Source: Rhizobiaceae bacterium (GTDB lineage: Bacteria > Pseudomonadota > Alphaproteobacteria > Rhizobiales > Rhizobiaceae). From it: a stretch of DNA of 64,000 nucleotides. Of the stretch, positions 11,374 through 19,193 are shown one piece after another (positions within the stretch are counted from its first letter, which is position 1; every line of letters begins with the position of its first letter). The position numbers and the translations under genes were made by a program. The stretch spans positions 62,001-126,000 of the forward strand of contig JABABQ010000075.1 of assembly GCA_014238155.1 (NCBI GenBank), in the 5' to 3' direction. Under the pieces are notes generated by a model. The model made no database searches and was not told the origin of the DNA. It was given only the letters and a program-made list of their open reading frames with translations.

Positions 11374-11760
11374 ATGAATGCCATAATCGCCACTTCGAAT
11401 GCGCCGCCACCATTTTCCAATTACAGTCAGGCGGTTGAGGTGCCGGAAGGCGCTCGCACATTGCATGTGTCCGGTCAGGTGGGCAATACATTGAGCGGCG
11501 AACTGCCAGATGATTCGGTCAGGCAGCATGAGCAGGCCTGGATTAATGTCTTTGCCGTACTGGAAGCTGCTGGAATGTCTAAAACTGACTTGGTTGACGT
11601 ATTGGCAGTCGTCAACAACCACGATCAGGTGGCCATCTATCGCGAAGTTCGGGATCGTATGCTGGATGGCCATCAATGTGCCTCCACCATGCTGGTTTGC
11701 GGACTGGCCAGCCCGGACTGGAAGGTCGAAATCGCGGTCAAAGCAGCAAAAGCCCCTTGA
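11374..11760 (+). CDS. RidA-family protein (YjgF/YER057c/UK114)
   Basis: A 128-residue RidA-like protein. RidA proper deaminates reactive enamine/imine intermediates made by PLP enzymes. Family features are the N-terminal PFSNYSQAVEVPEG, the strand LHVSGQVG, and the C-terminal STMLVCGLASPDWKVEI. The usual substrate-binding arginine position near residue 105 is not in the canonical C-R-x-E context: the stretch ASTMLVCGLA lacks it. This is therefore a RidA subfamily member of less certain activity. The ATG at 11374 matches usual family length; the frame opens at 11332, where AAGGTAAGA precedes another ATG, so a 142-residue form cannot be excluded. Confidence 0.8.
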   Translation: MNAIIATSNAPPPFSNYSQAVEVPEGARTLHVSGQVGNTLSGELPDDSVRQHEQAWINVFAVLEAAGMSKTDLVDVLAVVNNHDQVAIYREVRDRMLDGHQCASTMLVCGLASPDWKVEIAVKAAKAP

Positions 11761-11884
11761 TGAAAGCATTCGGCAGATGATGGCTTGAGATAAATCAAGG
11801 AAAAACGGTTCAGCGACCGCAATAGTGCGAACCGGGCCGCCGCCGCGGGTGCAAAATAGATCACGCAATCACAGGATGAATTTC

Positions 11885-12256
11885 ATGCAAATTGGCAGAC
11901 TAGATCACGTAAACCTTCGTACCAGCCAGATGGACAAGATGGTTGAATGGTACACCAACATTTTGGGCATGAAAAAGGGGCAACGTCCAAACTTTCAGTT
12001 TCCGGGTGCCTGGATGTATAGTGGCGAAGATCCCGTCGTTCACATTGTCCAGGTTGAAGGTGATCCCGGGCACGGTTCGGAAACTCCCCTGAAACTGGAG
12101 CATTTTGCACTTGCAGCTACCGGTCGCCAGGAATTTGAATCCCGCCTCCGGGAAGTTGGCGAAAAGTTTGAGATCCTCGAAATCGCCGATTTCGGAATAA
12201 CCCAGTACAATGTCTGGGATCCTGACGGGAACCACATCCACATCGATTTCACCTGA
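11885..12256 (+). CDS. VOC-family (glyoxalase/bleomycin resistance/dioxygenase) protein
   Basis: A 123-residue single vicinal-oxygen-chelate domain. The N-terminal IGRLDHVNLRTSQMDKMVEWYTNILGM and the central KLEHFALAATG supply the histidines, and the C-terminal VWDPDGNHIHIDF the acidic and histidine ligands, expected of a metal-dependent VOC fold. The family includes glyoxalases, dioxygenases and resistance proteins, so the reaction is not determined. The ATG at 11885 follows AGGA at a good spacing; ATG 11876 is an alternative. It follows ridA by about 120 bp in the same direction. Confidence 0.85.
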   Translation: MQIGRLDHVNLRTSQMDKMVEWYTNILGMKKGQRPNFQFPGAWMYSGEDPVVHIVQVEGDPGHGSETPLKLEHFALAATGRQEFESRLREVGEKFEILEIADFGITQYNVWDPDGNHIHIDFT

Positions 12257-12426
12257 TTATCTAACCACCTTTTTGCGATGATATTGACCCAAGTCAATGC
12301 GATGTCGGGGCAAAAAGCTAAATTTGCGGTCAAGGGTAGGCTTGTTGCGTCGACCAAAAGCGGCAATGCCAGCCAGGGCAGCGATTGCGACAGTCTCCCT
12401 TTGTGCAAACGTGAAAGGGATAGGCC

Positions 12427-12726
12427 GTGTCAAAATTGTCAAAATCAGGGGCCGCCATGGTCGGTGCGGCAGTGATAGTTGGAATAATGCAATCTGCCAG
12501 TTCTGGCCAAACTCAGCCGATCTGGCTGGACGAATTAAAAGCGCAAATTTACCAGGACGAAGGGTGTGATGCGAACTATTTTCTCAACCTTCATGAATAC
12601 ACATTGGGCAGCGACAAGGTCTATGAAGCCAAGGTTCAATGCGTGGATGGACGTCAGTTTGACGCAACCCGCACCGGGGAGTTTTCGCTGTTCGTCATTC
12701 GCACCTGCCAACCGGTTGTTTGTTGA
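12427..12726 (+). CDS. Small exported protein of unknown function
   Basis: A 99-residue protein I do not recognise. A GTG start at 12427 follows a purine-rich GGGATAGG; an in-frame ATG at 12457 is the alternative. Residues about 8-26 (GAAMVGAAVIVGIMQSASS) look like a signal peptide with cleavage near SSG. The mature part has four cysteines (in EGCDANYF, VQCVDGR, RTCQPVVC), suggesting disulfide bonds in the periplasm, and the core reads like a small beta domain (KVYEAKVQCVDGRQFDATR). It lies between the VOC gene and an EamA transporter, both on the same strand. Confidence 0.6.
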   Translation: MSKLSKSGAAMVGAAVIVGIMQSASSGQTQPIWLDELKAQIYQDEGCDANYFLNLHEYTLGSDKVYEAKVQCVDGRQFDATRTGEFSLFVIRTCQPVVC

Positions 12727-12839
12727 AATGGCGTTTGTCGCAGGCCGATAAATTATTCTCATGAAGGCAACAAGTGGTAGCGCTCTGCGCTGAAATTGTG
12801 CCAAGGACAATATCTCAACACACTGAAGCAGTCCCTTCA

Positions 12840-13697
12840 ATGAATTCGTATCAACCATCAATGTTGAAAGCCGCGTTGTGGATGGTCGGCTGGCTCGCTG
12901 CCATGGTGACTATGGCGGTGGCCGGTCGCGAATCGGTCAGTCAGCTCAGTGCATTTCAGGTAATGGAATTGCGGGCAATAATCGGCCTGGTCCTGCTGTC
13001 GCCGCTGGTTTTCGCCAGTGGTGGTTTTTCGGCGATGAAAACGCAATATCCCTGGCGCCACATATGGCGCAATGCAGTCCATTATCTGGCTCAATATGCC
13101 TGGCTTGTAGCGGTAACGCTGATACCATTGGCGCAGGTGATCTCCATTGAATTCACCATGCCAATCTGGACTGCCATTCTGGCAGTTCTGTTTATTGGTG
13201 AAAAACTCAATCAATGGAAAATATTGGCCATCGTTTTGGGATTGATTGGCGTTTTGATCATCGTTCGCCCCACCGTCGACAATTTGGATCTCGGTCAAAT
13301 GTATTCGCTGGCAGCAGCAATTGGCTTCAGCGTGTCGGTGATTATGGTAAAATCCCTGGTCCGAACCGACAGTGTGGTACGCATCATATTCTGGATGCTG
13401 ATCATCCAGGGCATCATTGGTGCTGTTCCGGCAGCGCTGGTCTGGCAGCCAATTTCCGCAGACCTGTGGCCCTGGATTTTTCTGGTGGCGGTTTGCGGAA
13501 CATTTTCCCACTATTGCATGGCTCGGGCAATGACCCATGCGGACGCTACCATTGTCGTGCCGATGGATTTTTTGCGGGTTCCACTGACGGCACTTGTCGG
13601 CTGGCTGATTTATGCAGAAGCCATCGATGTGTATACCGCCACGGGTGCGGTTCTCATTCTCTTGGGCAATATACTGAATATGAAAAGAACCACCTGA
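12840..13697 (+). CDS. EamA-family (DMT) transporter
   Basis: A 285-residue, ten-helix EamA transporter. The first repeat includes the conserved AFQVMELRAIIGLVLLSPLV stretch, and the repeat ends show IGEKLNQWKILAIVLGLIGVLIIVRP. The second repeat holds SHYCMARAMTHADATIVVPMDFLRVPLTALVGWLIYAE, which resembles the SAM- or riboflavin-exporter-like subgroup common in alphaproteobacteria, but the substrate is unknown. I start it at ATG 12840 rather than the frame's first start (12774), because family members begin just before the first helix. It ends 55 bp before the nuclease-like gene. Confidence 0.87.
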   Translation: MNSYQPSMLKAALWMVGWLAAMVTMAVAGRESVSQLSAFQVMELRAIIGLVLLSPLVFASGGFSAMKTQYPWRHIWRNAVHYLAQYAWLVAVTLIPLAQVISIEFTMPIWTAILAVLFIGEKLNQWKILAIVLGLIGVLIIVRPTVDNLDLGQMYSLAAAIGFSVSVIMVKSLVRTDSVVRIIFWMLIIQGIIGAVPAALVWQPISADLWPWIFLVAVCGTFSHYCMARAMTHADATIVVPMDFLRVPLTALVGWLIYAEAIDVYTATGAVLILLGNILNMKRTT

Positions 13698-13752
13698 ATG
13701 GAGCTTGCCTGCAGGTTTTGACTTACCGGACTGGTCAGGCAAGATCGTTTCA

Positions 13753-14484
13753 ATGCGACACTTATTTGCCATGTGGATCATCGTGATGTCGGGGGGACAA
13801 GCCCTGGCTGCCGATCACCCCTGCGCATTCGGCAAACATCAGTCTGGGGCGTTGGAGGCGGTTGGCAGGGGCGGCACGTTTAGGCTGACCGGCATTCGAC
13901 AAGACTTTGTATTGGCTGATATCGTGATTGGAGAAATTGGTGATATCCTCAATTTGCCAACCGCAAAGCTCAGTCTATATTCCCAGTCGCGCGACCTGGA
14001 TCGCTATGGTCGGCAACCGGTTCATGCCTTCTACAATGGTAGGTGGATACAACAGGATATTCTGCGCCGGGGCGGCGCATTGACCTTCATGGAGACAAAT
14101 CACGAAAATTGCCGCAATGCTTTGCTTGACGCAGAAAGCAAAAACACCGCAAGAAAGGGCAATTATTGGCGGGCCAAGGGCATAAAATTTCGAGCGACCG
14201 AACTTGATCTCCTATCGGAAAAATCGGGGCATTTTGTTTTGGTGACTGGTGTGGTTCGATCGATAGGCGACCGCAGTCGGCGGCTCTATCTTAATTTCGG
14301 CGAAAATTGGGCGCATGACTTTACGGTTTCCATCGCCAAACAGGGGGCTGGAAAATTTAAAGGAAGTATGGGTTTCTTGACCCAACTGAAAGGCAAAAAG
14401 GTGCAGGTGCGCGGCGTATTGGAAAACAATCAGGGGCCGCTGATCCGAGTGATCGATGAGACACAAATCCAAATCATCAAATAA
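13753..14484 (+). CDS. Exported thermonuclease-like (SNase-fold) protein, probably catalytically degenerate
   Basis: A 243-residue protein with a signal peptide (MRHLFAMWIIVMSGGQALAA) and a staphylococcal-nuclease-like OB fold over about residues 35-135: RLTGIRQDFVLADI, then LYSQSRDLDRYGRQPVHAFYNGRWIQQDILRRGGALTF. The DRYGR motif and the cysteine-containing EsA segment fit the family, but the usual catalytic RLxGIDxPE loop is not preserved, so nuclease activity is doubtful. A second OB-like domain follows (GHFVLVTGVVRSIGDRSRRLYLNFGENW to IQIIK). Its end overlaps the M48 lipoprotein gene by 29 bp, so the two are translated from one message and may act together in the envelope. Confidence 0.75.
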   Translation: MRHLFAMWIIVMSGGQALAADHPCAFGKHQSGALEAVGRGGTFRLTGIRQDFVLADIVIGEIGDILNLPTAKLSLYSQSRDLDRYGRQPVHAFYNGRWIQQDILRRGGALTFMETNHENCRNALLDAESKNTARKGNYWRAKGIKFRATELDLLSEKSGHFVLVTGVVRSIGDRSRRLYLNFGENWAHDFTVSIAKQGAGKFKGSMGFLTQLKGKKVQVRGVLENNQGPLIRVIDETQIQIIK

Positions 14485-15937
14485 GTGGTTTTGTTTGCTG
14501 GCATGCTTTGGCTTGTCGGCGTGTCAAATATTGTCCAGCGCCGATCAGATTGCCGCTACGGTGGATGCAACTGATCAGAATAAATCACCAATATCATTTG
14601 ATTCGGTCAGGGCAAAGGATCCGCAATCGAGAATTGGTGCCAAAGGTCATCCAAAAGTGCTCAGCGCCAATGGCGGCGCTTATGAAAGTCAAAAGCTGGA
14701 CGAGCTTCTCGCTGTCATAGTTGGCCGACTTGTTACCCATACAAATGAGCCGGATCGTGCCTATGACATCACTGTCCTCGATTCCGCGTCGGTCAACGCC
14801 TTTGCACTGCCCGGGGGTTACCTCTACGTGACACGGGGTCTTCTTGCGCTTGCCACGGATGCTTCAGAAGTGGCCGCCGTTCTGGCCCACGAAATGGCGC
14901 ATGTATCTTCAAATCATGGTGTCCTGCGCAGCCGTCAGGCCAAAGCGGTGGATATTGCCGACCGGGTAACCAGCGAGGTGGTGACTAATCCGATCGTTGC
15001 CAAGGTAGCCAAGGCATCGACCGAAAAACGCCTTGCAACATTTTCCAAAAAACAGGAACTTCAGGCCGATGCCGTTGGCATCAAACTGTTGGGCGAAGCT
15101 GGATATGATCCGTTTGCCGCAGCGCGCTTTCTTGAAGCGATGGAACAATATGCGGCATGGGGTTCAGCTTCCAGCAATGGCGCCGGTGACATGTCCAGTT
15201 CACACCCGTCCACTCCAAGACGCATTGAACTGGCACGTCGTCATGCCCGGCTGTTCGGGCCGGAGGGAACCGGTGAGCGGAATGAAATCCGTTACCTCGA
15301 CGGTATAGACGGCCTGATTTTCGGCGACCGGGGGGGAGATGGCGTGATTCGCGGTAAGACCTTTTCGCACGCCAGACTGGGGGTCACTTTTTCGGTTCCC
15401 GATCAATATGATCTGATCAATCGTGACGAAGCAGTGCTTGCCTCGGGACCCAATGAAACAGCCATTCGTTTTGATGCCGAAAAGAAAGGATTGGGATTGT
15501 CCACTCCGGCAAAATACCTAAAATCCGGATGGGTCAATGGGCTGATTGCCAGCAGCGTGAAAAGCCTAAGAATAAATGGACTTGCCGCCGCCAGCGCTGA
15601 AGCGATTGCCGACGATTGGAAATTTTCAGTAACGGTCATTGAATTCCAGCGGCGCTACTATCGATTCATCATGGCGGCGCCAAAATCGACCCCGGATATT
15701 GTGCCGATAAGCGCCGCGGTTTCCGGCAGTTTCAGAAAAATGACGGCAGCTGACAAGGCTGCTCTGAAGCCGCTACGTCTGAAGATTGTTGAGGTGCGGC
15801 CTGGAGATACGGTGGCCAGCCTGTCTCAACAAATGCGCGGGGTGTCGCGCGAAGCCGGACTGTTCAAAAGTCTCAATGGACTGGCCAATGGCAAACATCC
15901 GGTGGCGGGCAGCCGTGTCAAGCTGGTGGTCAACTAG
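14456..15937 (+). CDS. M48-family metalloprotease lipoprotein with C-terminal LysM-like domain
   Basis: A 493-residue protein. An N-terminal lipoprotein signal (WFCLLACFGLSAC, Cys 23 as lipid anchor) targets it to the periplasm. The M48 peptidase domain (about residues 75-260) has the zinc motif HEMAH, with the third ligand in ELQADAVG and SSSHPSTPRR beyond it, as in BepA-type proteases that clear misassembled outer-membrane proteins. A central region of unknown fold follows, and the last 50 residues (VRPGDTVASLSQQMRG through VAGSRVKLVVN) form a LysM-like peptidoglycan-binding module. It overlaps the nuclease-like gene. Its TAG stop is also the first three bases of a TAGAGCC-type repeat. Confidence 0.9.
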   Translation: MRHKSKSSNKWFCLLACFGLSACQILSSADQIAATVDATDQNKSPISFDSVRAKDPQSRIGAKGHPKVLSANGGAYESQKLDELLAVIVGRLVTHTNEPDRAYDITVLDSASVNAFALPGGYLYVTRGLLALATDASEVAAVLAHEMAHVSSNHGVLRSRQAKAVDIADRVTSEVVTNPIVAKVAKASTEKRLATFSKKQELQADAVGIKLLGEAGYDPFAAARFLEAMEQYAAWGSASSNGAGDMSSSHPSTPRRIELARRHARLFGPEGTGERNEIRYLDGIDGLIFGDRGGDGVIRGKTFSHARLGVTFSVPDQYDLINRDEAVLASGPNETAIRFDAEKKGLGLSTPAKYLKSGWVNGLIASSVKSLRINGLAAASAEAIADDWKFSVTVIEFQRRYYRFIMAAPKSTPDIVPISAAVSGSFRKMTAADKAALKPLRLKIVEVRPGDTVASLSQQMRGVSREAGLFKSLNGLANGKHPVAGSRVKLVVN

Positions 15938-15957
15938 AGCCGCTCACGTTTAAATGG
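15935..15957. repeat. TAGAGCCGTTCA-family repeat arm between M48 gene and xerD
   Basis: Reads TAGAGCCGCTCACG then TTTAAATGG, with one change from the family core. It begins at the stop codon of the M48 gene and lies in the 52-bp gap before the convergent xerD stop. Confidence 0.75.
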
Positions 15958-15989
15958 AACCATTCTAAAGGCGCCAAGCAACATTGTAT

Positions 15990-16943
15990 TCAAGCGGATT
16001 TGGTCTTCAGCCGTGCCAGAGGATGGGCTGATTCCACCAGTTGCTGAAGCCGTTCTTCCAGCACATGGGTATATATCTGAGTCGTGGAGATATCTGCATG
16101 TCCCAGCAATTGCTGGACCGATCGCAAATCAGCACCATTCTGCAACAAGTGACTGGCGAAAGCATGACGCAGAACGTGAGGTGAAATCCGGTTTCCCGGC
16201 AATCCGGCCCGATTGGCCAACAACTTCAGGTCACGGGCAAAATGCTGTCGGGTCAGATGCCCCGAACTCCCCGACGATGGAAACAGCCATTTGTTGCTGG
16301 CATGTCGGATCTTCGATTTTGGCGAGGCCTGGCGCGCTGTCTGGTAGGCGGTAATAGCCTGTTTGGCTTTTTCTCCGAAGGGCACGATGCGCTCCTTGTT
16401 GCCCTTGCCGGTAACCATCAGAAAACGCGCATCTTTGCGGGTCGCAGAATCCGGCAGGCTGACAAGTTCTGAAACACGAAGGCCCGTGGCATAAAGCAGT
16501 TCCAATAGCGCCAGCAGACGCGTGGCGCGGACCCTGGTAGCCACAGCGCTGGCAGAATCAACTGCCCTCTGCGCAGTCTGCAGCAATTGGTCGACATCGG
16601 CTTCGCTCATCACCTCGGGTAAGGGACGGCGGGTCTTGGGGCTGTCAATGGAGCCGGTCGGGTCATCCTGACGCAATCCTTCGGAGAAGAGGAAACGATA
16701 GAATTGGCGCAAAGCCGATAGCTTACGAGCTTGTGTTGAAGCCGATGTTCCAAGCCGTTCCAGTTCGATCAACCATTGGCGCAATTCATCCGAAGAGGCA
16801 CAATCCATGGTCGAAGCCGACGCTTGAAGAAACCTCGAAAAGTCTGACAGATCATTCGAATAGGCTGCCAATGTATTAGCAGCGGCACCCCGTTCGGCGC
16901 TCATCATTTCCAGAAATGAATCAATTAGCAGGCTGTCATTCAT
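15990..16943 (-). CDS. xerD: Site-specific tyrosine recombinase XerD
   Basis: A 317-residue tyrosine recombinase that, with XerC, resolves chromosome dimers at dif near the division septum. The N-terminal SAM-like core-binding domain (about 1-90) is followed by the catalytic domain with arginine R156 in TGLRVSEL, the lysine hairpin GKGNKERIVP, the HVLRHAFASHLL box, LLGHADIS, and the tyrosine in TTQIYTHV. All residues needed for catalysis are present. Full length and genomic setting next to aroK-aroB mark it as the housekeeping enzyme rather than a phage or island integrase. A 53-residue membrane protein gene lies 75 bp upstream on the same strand. Confidence 0.95.
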   Translation of the reverse strand: MNDSLLIDSFLEMMSAERGAAANTLAAYSNDLSDFSRFLQASASTMDCASSDELRQWLIELERLGTSASTQARKLSALRQFYRFLFSEGLRQDDPTGSIDSPKTRRPLPEVMSEADVDQLLQTAQRAVDSASAVATRVRATRLLALLELLYATGLRVSELVSLPDSATRKDARFLMVTGKGNKERIVPFGEKAKQAITAYQTARQASPKSKIRHASNKWLFPSSGSSGHLTRQHFARDLKLLANRAGLPGNRISPHVLRHAFASHLLQNGADLRSVQQLLGHADISTTQIYTHVLEERLQQLVESAHPLARLKTKSA

Positions 16944-17018
16944 CTGATCATGCTAACCGGACCAGGTTTCAGATCAGTGAACGGTCAGAGTACTCAACCC
17001 GGGGATTTGCAGTGAGTT

Positions 17019-17180
17019 TTATTGATTGATTCGTTTGGACGGTATTTTTACTCTCATTTCCCGCTCTTCAGGCTCAACAAATGTTGCCAGCGCGAACATC
17101 CCGGCATAGGCAAGCCCACCCAGGATTCCGCAAATTAATAAAAAACGAATGAGACTTGGCACGTTGTATTTCCTGCTCAT
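17019..17180 (-). CDS. 53-residue single-pass membrane protein upstream of xerD
   Basis: This short frame (ATG at 17180, TAA at 17019-17021) encodes a basic N-terminus MSRKYNVPSLIRF, one hydrophobic helix (about residues 11-34, LLICGILGGLAYAGMFALATF), and a charged tail with VEPEEREMRVKIP. I recall similar proteins of about 50 residues with the pattern GGMFALATFVEP next to xerD-aroK in other Rhizobiales, which supports it as a real gene; that recollection is not checked by a search. The conserved PEEREM segment just outside the membrane suggests a specific contact. Its function is unknown. The rest of the region from 16944 to 17394 carries no other gene. Confidence 0.75.
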   Translation of the reverse strand: MSRKYNVPSLIRFLLICGILGGLAYAGMFALATFVEPEEREMRVKIPSKRINQ

Positions 17181-17394
17181 ATATCGGGTGCTGGAAAGTA
17201 ACCCAAACCCTCAACATTTGATAGTTTATGGAAAAGCTGAACGGCAATAGCAAGGCAGATCGGTTTCATTCCGCTAAATCAACCCCTATATGATGGACTT
17301 AAGCGCCTACACCACTTGACGCTGGGGCGATTTTGCGGTGTTTGGCTTTGAACACCAAAACAGACACTCGTAAAGAAGACAGAAAACAGACATC

Positions 17395-18012
17395 GTGAAC
17401 ACTGCATCCACTCAAGACATTAATCGCGCCGTCATTGCGGACCGCTCCAGCACCATCAGACGCGCCCTCGGTGGGCGTTCCATTGTTCTGGTCGGTATTA
17501 TGGGTGTCGGCAAATCGACCATCGGCAAACGCCTGTCCCAATATCTGGATATTCCGTTCGTCGATGCCGATAAGGAAATCGAAAAAGCCGCCGGCATGGA
17601 TATCCAGGATATATTCGATCAATTCGGTGAGGAAGCTTTCCGTTCGGGCGAGAAAAAAGTCATCAAGCGTTTGATGAATGAGGGTCAAAAAATTCTCGCA
17701 ACAGGTGGCGGCGCGTTCATGAATGAGGATATCCGGGGTGATATTGCTGAATCAGGCGTTTCTGTCTGGCTCAACGCAGACCTCGATATTCTGATGAAGC
17801 GTGTCCAGCGCCGGGCCAATCGCCCGTTGTTGAAAACCGAAGATCCGGAAGGCATCATGCAGGCACTGCTGGACGAGCGGAATCCGGTTTATGCGCTGTC
17901 TGACATCCACATCGAATCGCGCACGGTATCTCGTGACGTGATCGCTGGCGAAGTGGTGGATCTGTTGGCTGAAAAACTGCCCGCAATTGCCGAGGAACGG
18001 GACTGGCGCTGA
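17395..18012 (+). CDS. aroK: Shikimate kinase
   Basis: A 205-residue enzyme that phosphorylates shikimate with ATP in the chorismate pathway. The P-loop is GIMGVGKSTIGKRL (about residues 39-52), the shikimate-binding aspartate lies in FVDADKEIE, and the GGGAFM segment near 103 and the lid RRANRPLL near 140 are both present. The 30-residue N-terminal extension before IVLVGIMG is usual in Rhizobiales. A GTG start at 17395 is the best option, with no ATG nearby. Its TGA overlaps the aroB ATG by one base, giving coupled translation. A weak promoter candidate (TTGACG at 17316) lies about 75 bp upstream. Confidence 0.95.
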   Translation: MNTASTQDINRAVIADRSSTIRRALGGRSIVLVGIMGVGKSTIGKRLSQYLDIPFVDADKEIEKAAGMDIQDIFDQFGEEAFRSGEKKVIKRLMNEGQKILATGGGAFMNEDIRGDIAESGVSVWLNADLDILMKRVQRRANRPLLKTEDPEGIMQALLDERNPVYALSDIHIESRTVSRDVIAGEVVDLLAEKLPAIAEERDWR

Positions 18013-19139
18013 TGAGCAGCCTTTCTGCTGAACTAAAGTCCATCAAAGTTGATCTCGGTCAGCGCAGTTATACAATTGAAATTGGTGACGGATTGTTGCC
18101 TCAAATTGGTGGCCGGATTGCCGATCTGCATCCCGGCAGTCGAGTTGTTATTGTTACTGATGAAACCGTGAATGGACTGCACGGAGATACTGTCAGGCAT
18201 TCTCTGGCGGATGCCAATATCGATTCTGCGTCTGTCGTGGTGGCGGCAGGTGAAAAATCGAAAAGTTTTGCTGATCTCGAAATTGTTGTTGATGAAATAC
18301 TGGCCGCTGGCATGGAGCGCGGTGACGTGCTTGTGGCGCTGGGTGGCGGGGTCGTGGGTGATTTGGCTGGATTTGCCGCTGGAATCACCCGCCGTGGCAT
18401 GAATTTCGTTCAGGCGCCAACATCGCTTCTGGCGCAGGTCGATTCATCCGTTGGCGGAAAAACCGGGATCAACACTGCACGTGGCAAAAATCTTGTCGGC
18501 CTGTTCAATCAACCATCATTGGTTGTCGCCGATACGTCGGTACTGAACACGCTGAGTGATCGCGAAATGCGTGCCGGATATGCTGAAGTTGTCAAATATG
18601 GGCTGATTGACCGCCCGGAATTTTTTGACTGGCTGGAAGACAATCACTCCAATGTATTTGCCGGGGGTGCCGCACGCGCACATGCGGTAGCGGTCAGCTG
18701 CCAGGCCAAGGCGGATGTGGTCAAGGCAGATGAGCTGGAAACGGGCAGTCGGGCATTGCTCAATCTGGGACATACTTTTGGCCATGCGCTGGAAGCAGCC
18801 GTTGGATATGACAGCGAACGGCTGGTTCATGGCGAAGGCGTGGCTATTGGCATGGTTTTGGCCCATGAAATTTCTGCCCGAATGAATCTTTGCGGTCCGC
18901 AAGCTGCTGAACGGGTTGTTGCCCATTTGAGAGCAGTGGGCCTGCCGACTTCAATTGGTGAGATACCGGGTGGACCATTGCAGCTACAACAATTGCTGTC
19001 TGCGATTGCGCAAGATAAGAAAGTTCAGCGTGGGGCGCTGACATTTATTTTGACCCGCGGCATTGGGGAAAGTTTTGTTGCAAAGGACGTTCCATCCAGC
19101 GAGGTCGAAGCCTTTTTGCAACTCAAGCTGGCGGCCTGA
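18012..19139 (+). CDS. aroB: 3-dehydroquinate synthase
   Basis: A 375-residue NAD- and divalent-metal-dependent enzyme that cyclises DAHP to 3-dehydroquinate, the second step of the shikimate pathway. Clear motifs are the NAD-binding GGGVVGDLAGFAAG, the TSLLAQVDSSVGGKTGIN loop, the metal-binding region ELETGSRALLNLGHTFGHALE with its HxxxH, and a further histidine in VHGEGVAIGM. It overlaps aroK by one base, and the pair forms the standard aroKB operon of proteobacteria. The CNNM gene starts 54 bp later on the same strand and may share the transcript. Confidence 0.96.
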   Translation: MSSLSAELKSIKVDLGQRSYTIEIGDGLLPQIGGRIADLHPGSRVVIVTDETVNGLHGDTVRHSLADANIDSASVVVAAGEKSKSFADLEIVVDEILAAGMERGDVLVALGGGVVGDLAGFAAGITRRGMNFVQAPTSLLAQVDSSVGGKTGINTARGKNLVGLFNQPSLVVADTSVLNTLSDREMRAGYAEVVKYGLIDRPEFFDWLEDNHSNVFAGGAARAHAVAVSCQAKADVVKADELETGSRALLNLGHTFGHALEAAVGYDSERLVHGEGVAIGMVLAHEISARMNLCGPQAAERVVAHLRAVGLPTSIGEIPGGPLQLQQLLSAIAQDKKVQRGALTFILTRGIGESFVAKDVPSSEVEAFLQLKLAA

Positions 19140-19193
19140 CCAGTCAGCGATTAGGGTAGGTGGAATGGTCCGCCCCAAATTCTGGATAGTTTA

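Noticed and set aside
12858-13781. 307-codon minus-strand frame opposite the second EamA transporter
   Set aside because: It is rich in Asn, Gln, His and Asp, as expected when a hydrophobic gene is read backwards, while the plus-strand frame is a clear transporter.
15990-16943. xerD as an integrase marking a genomic island
   Set aside because: Length, motifs and position by aroK-aroB are those of the housekeeping XerD, and no attachment-site repeats or island genes flank it.
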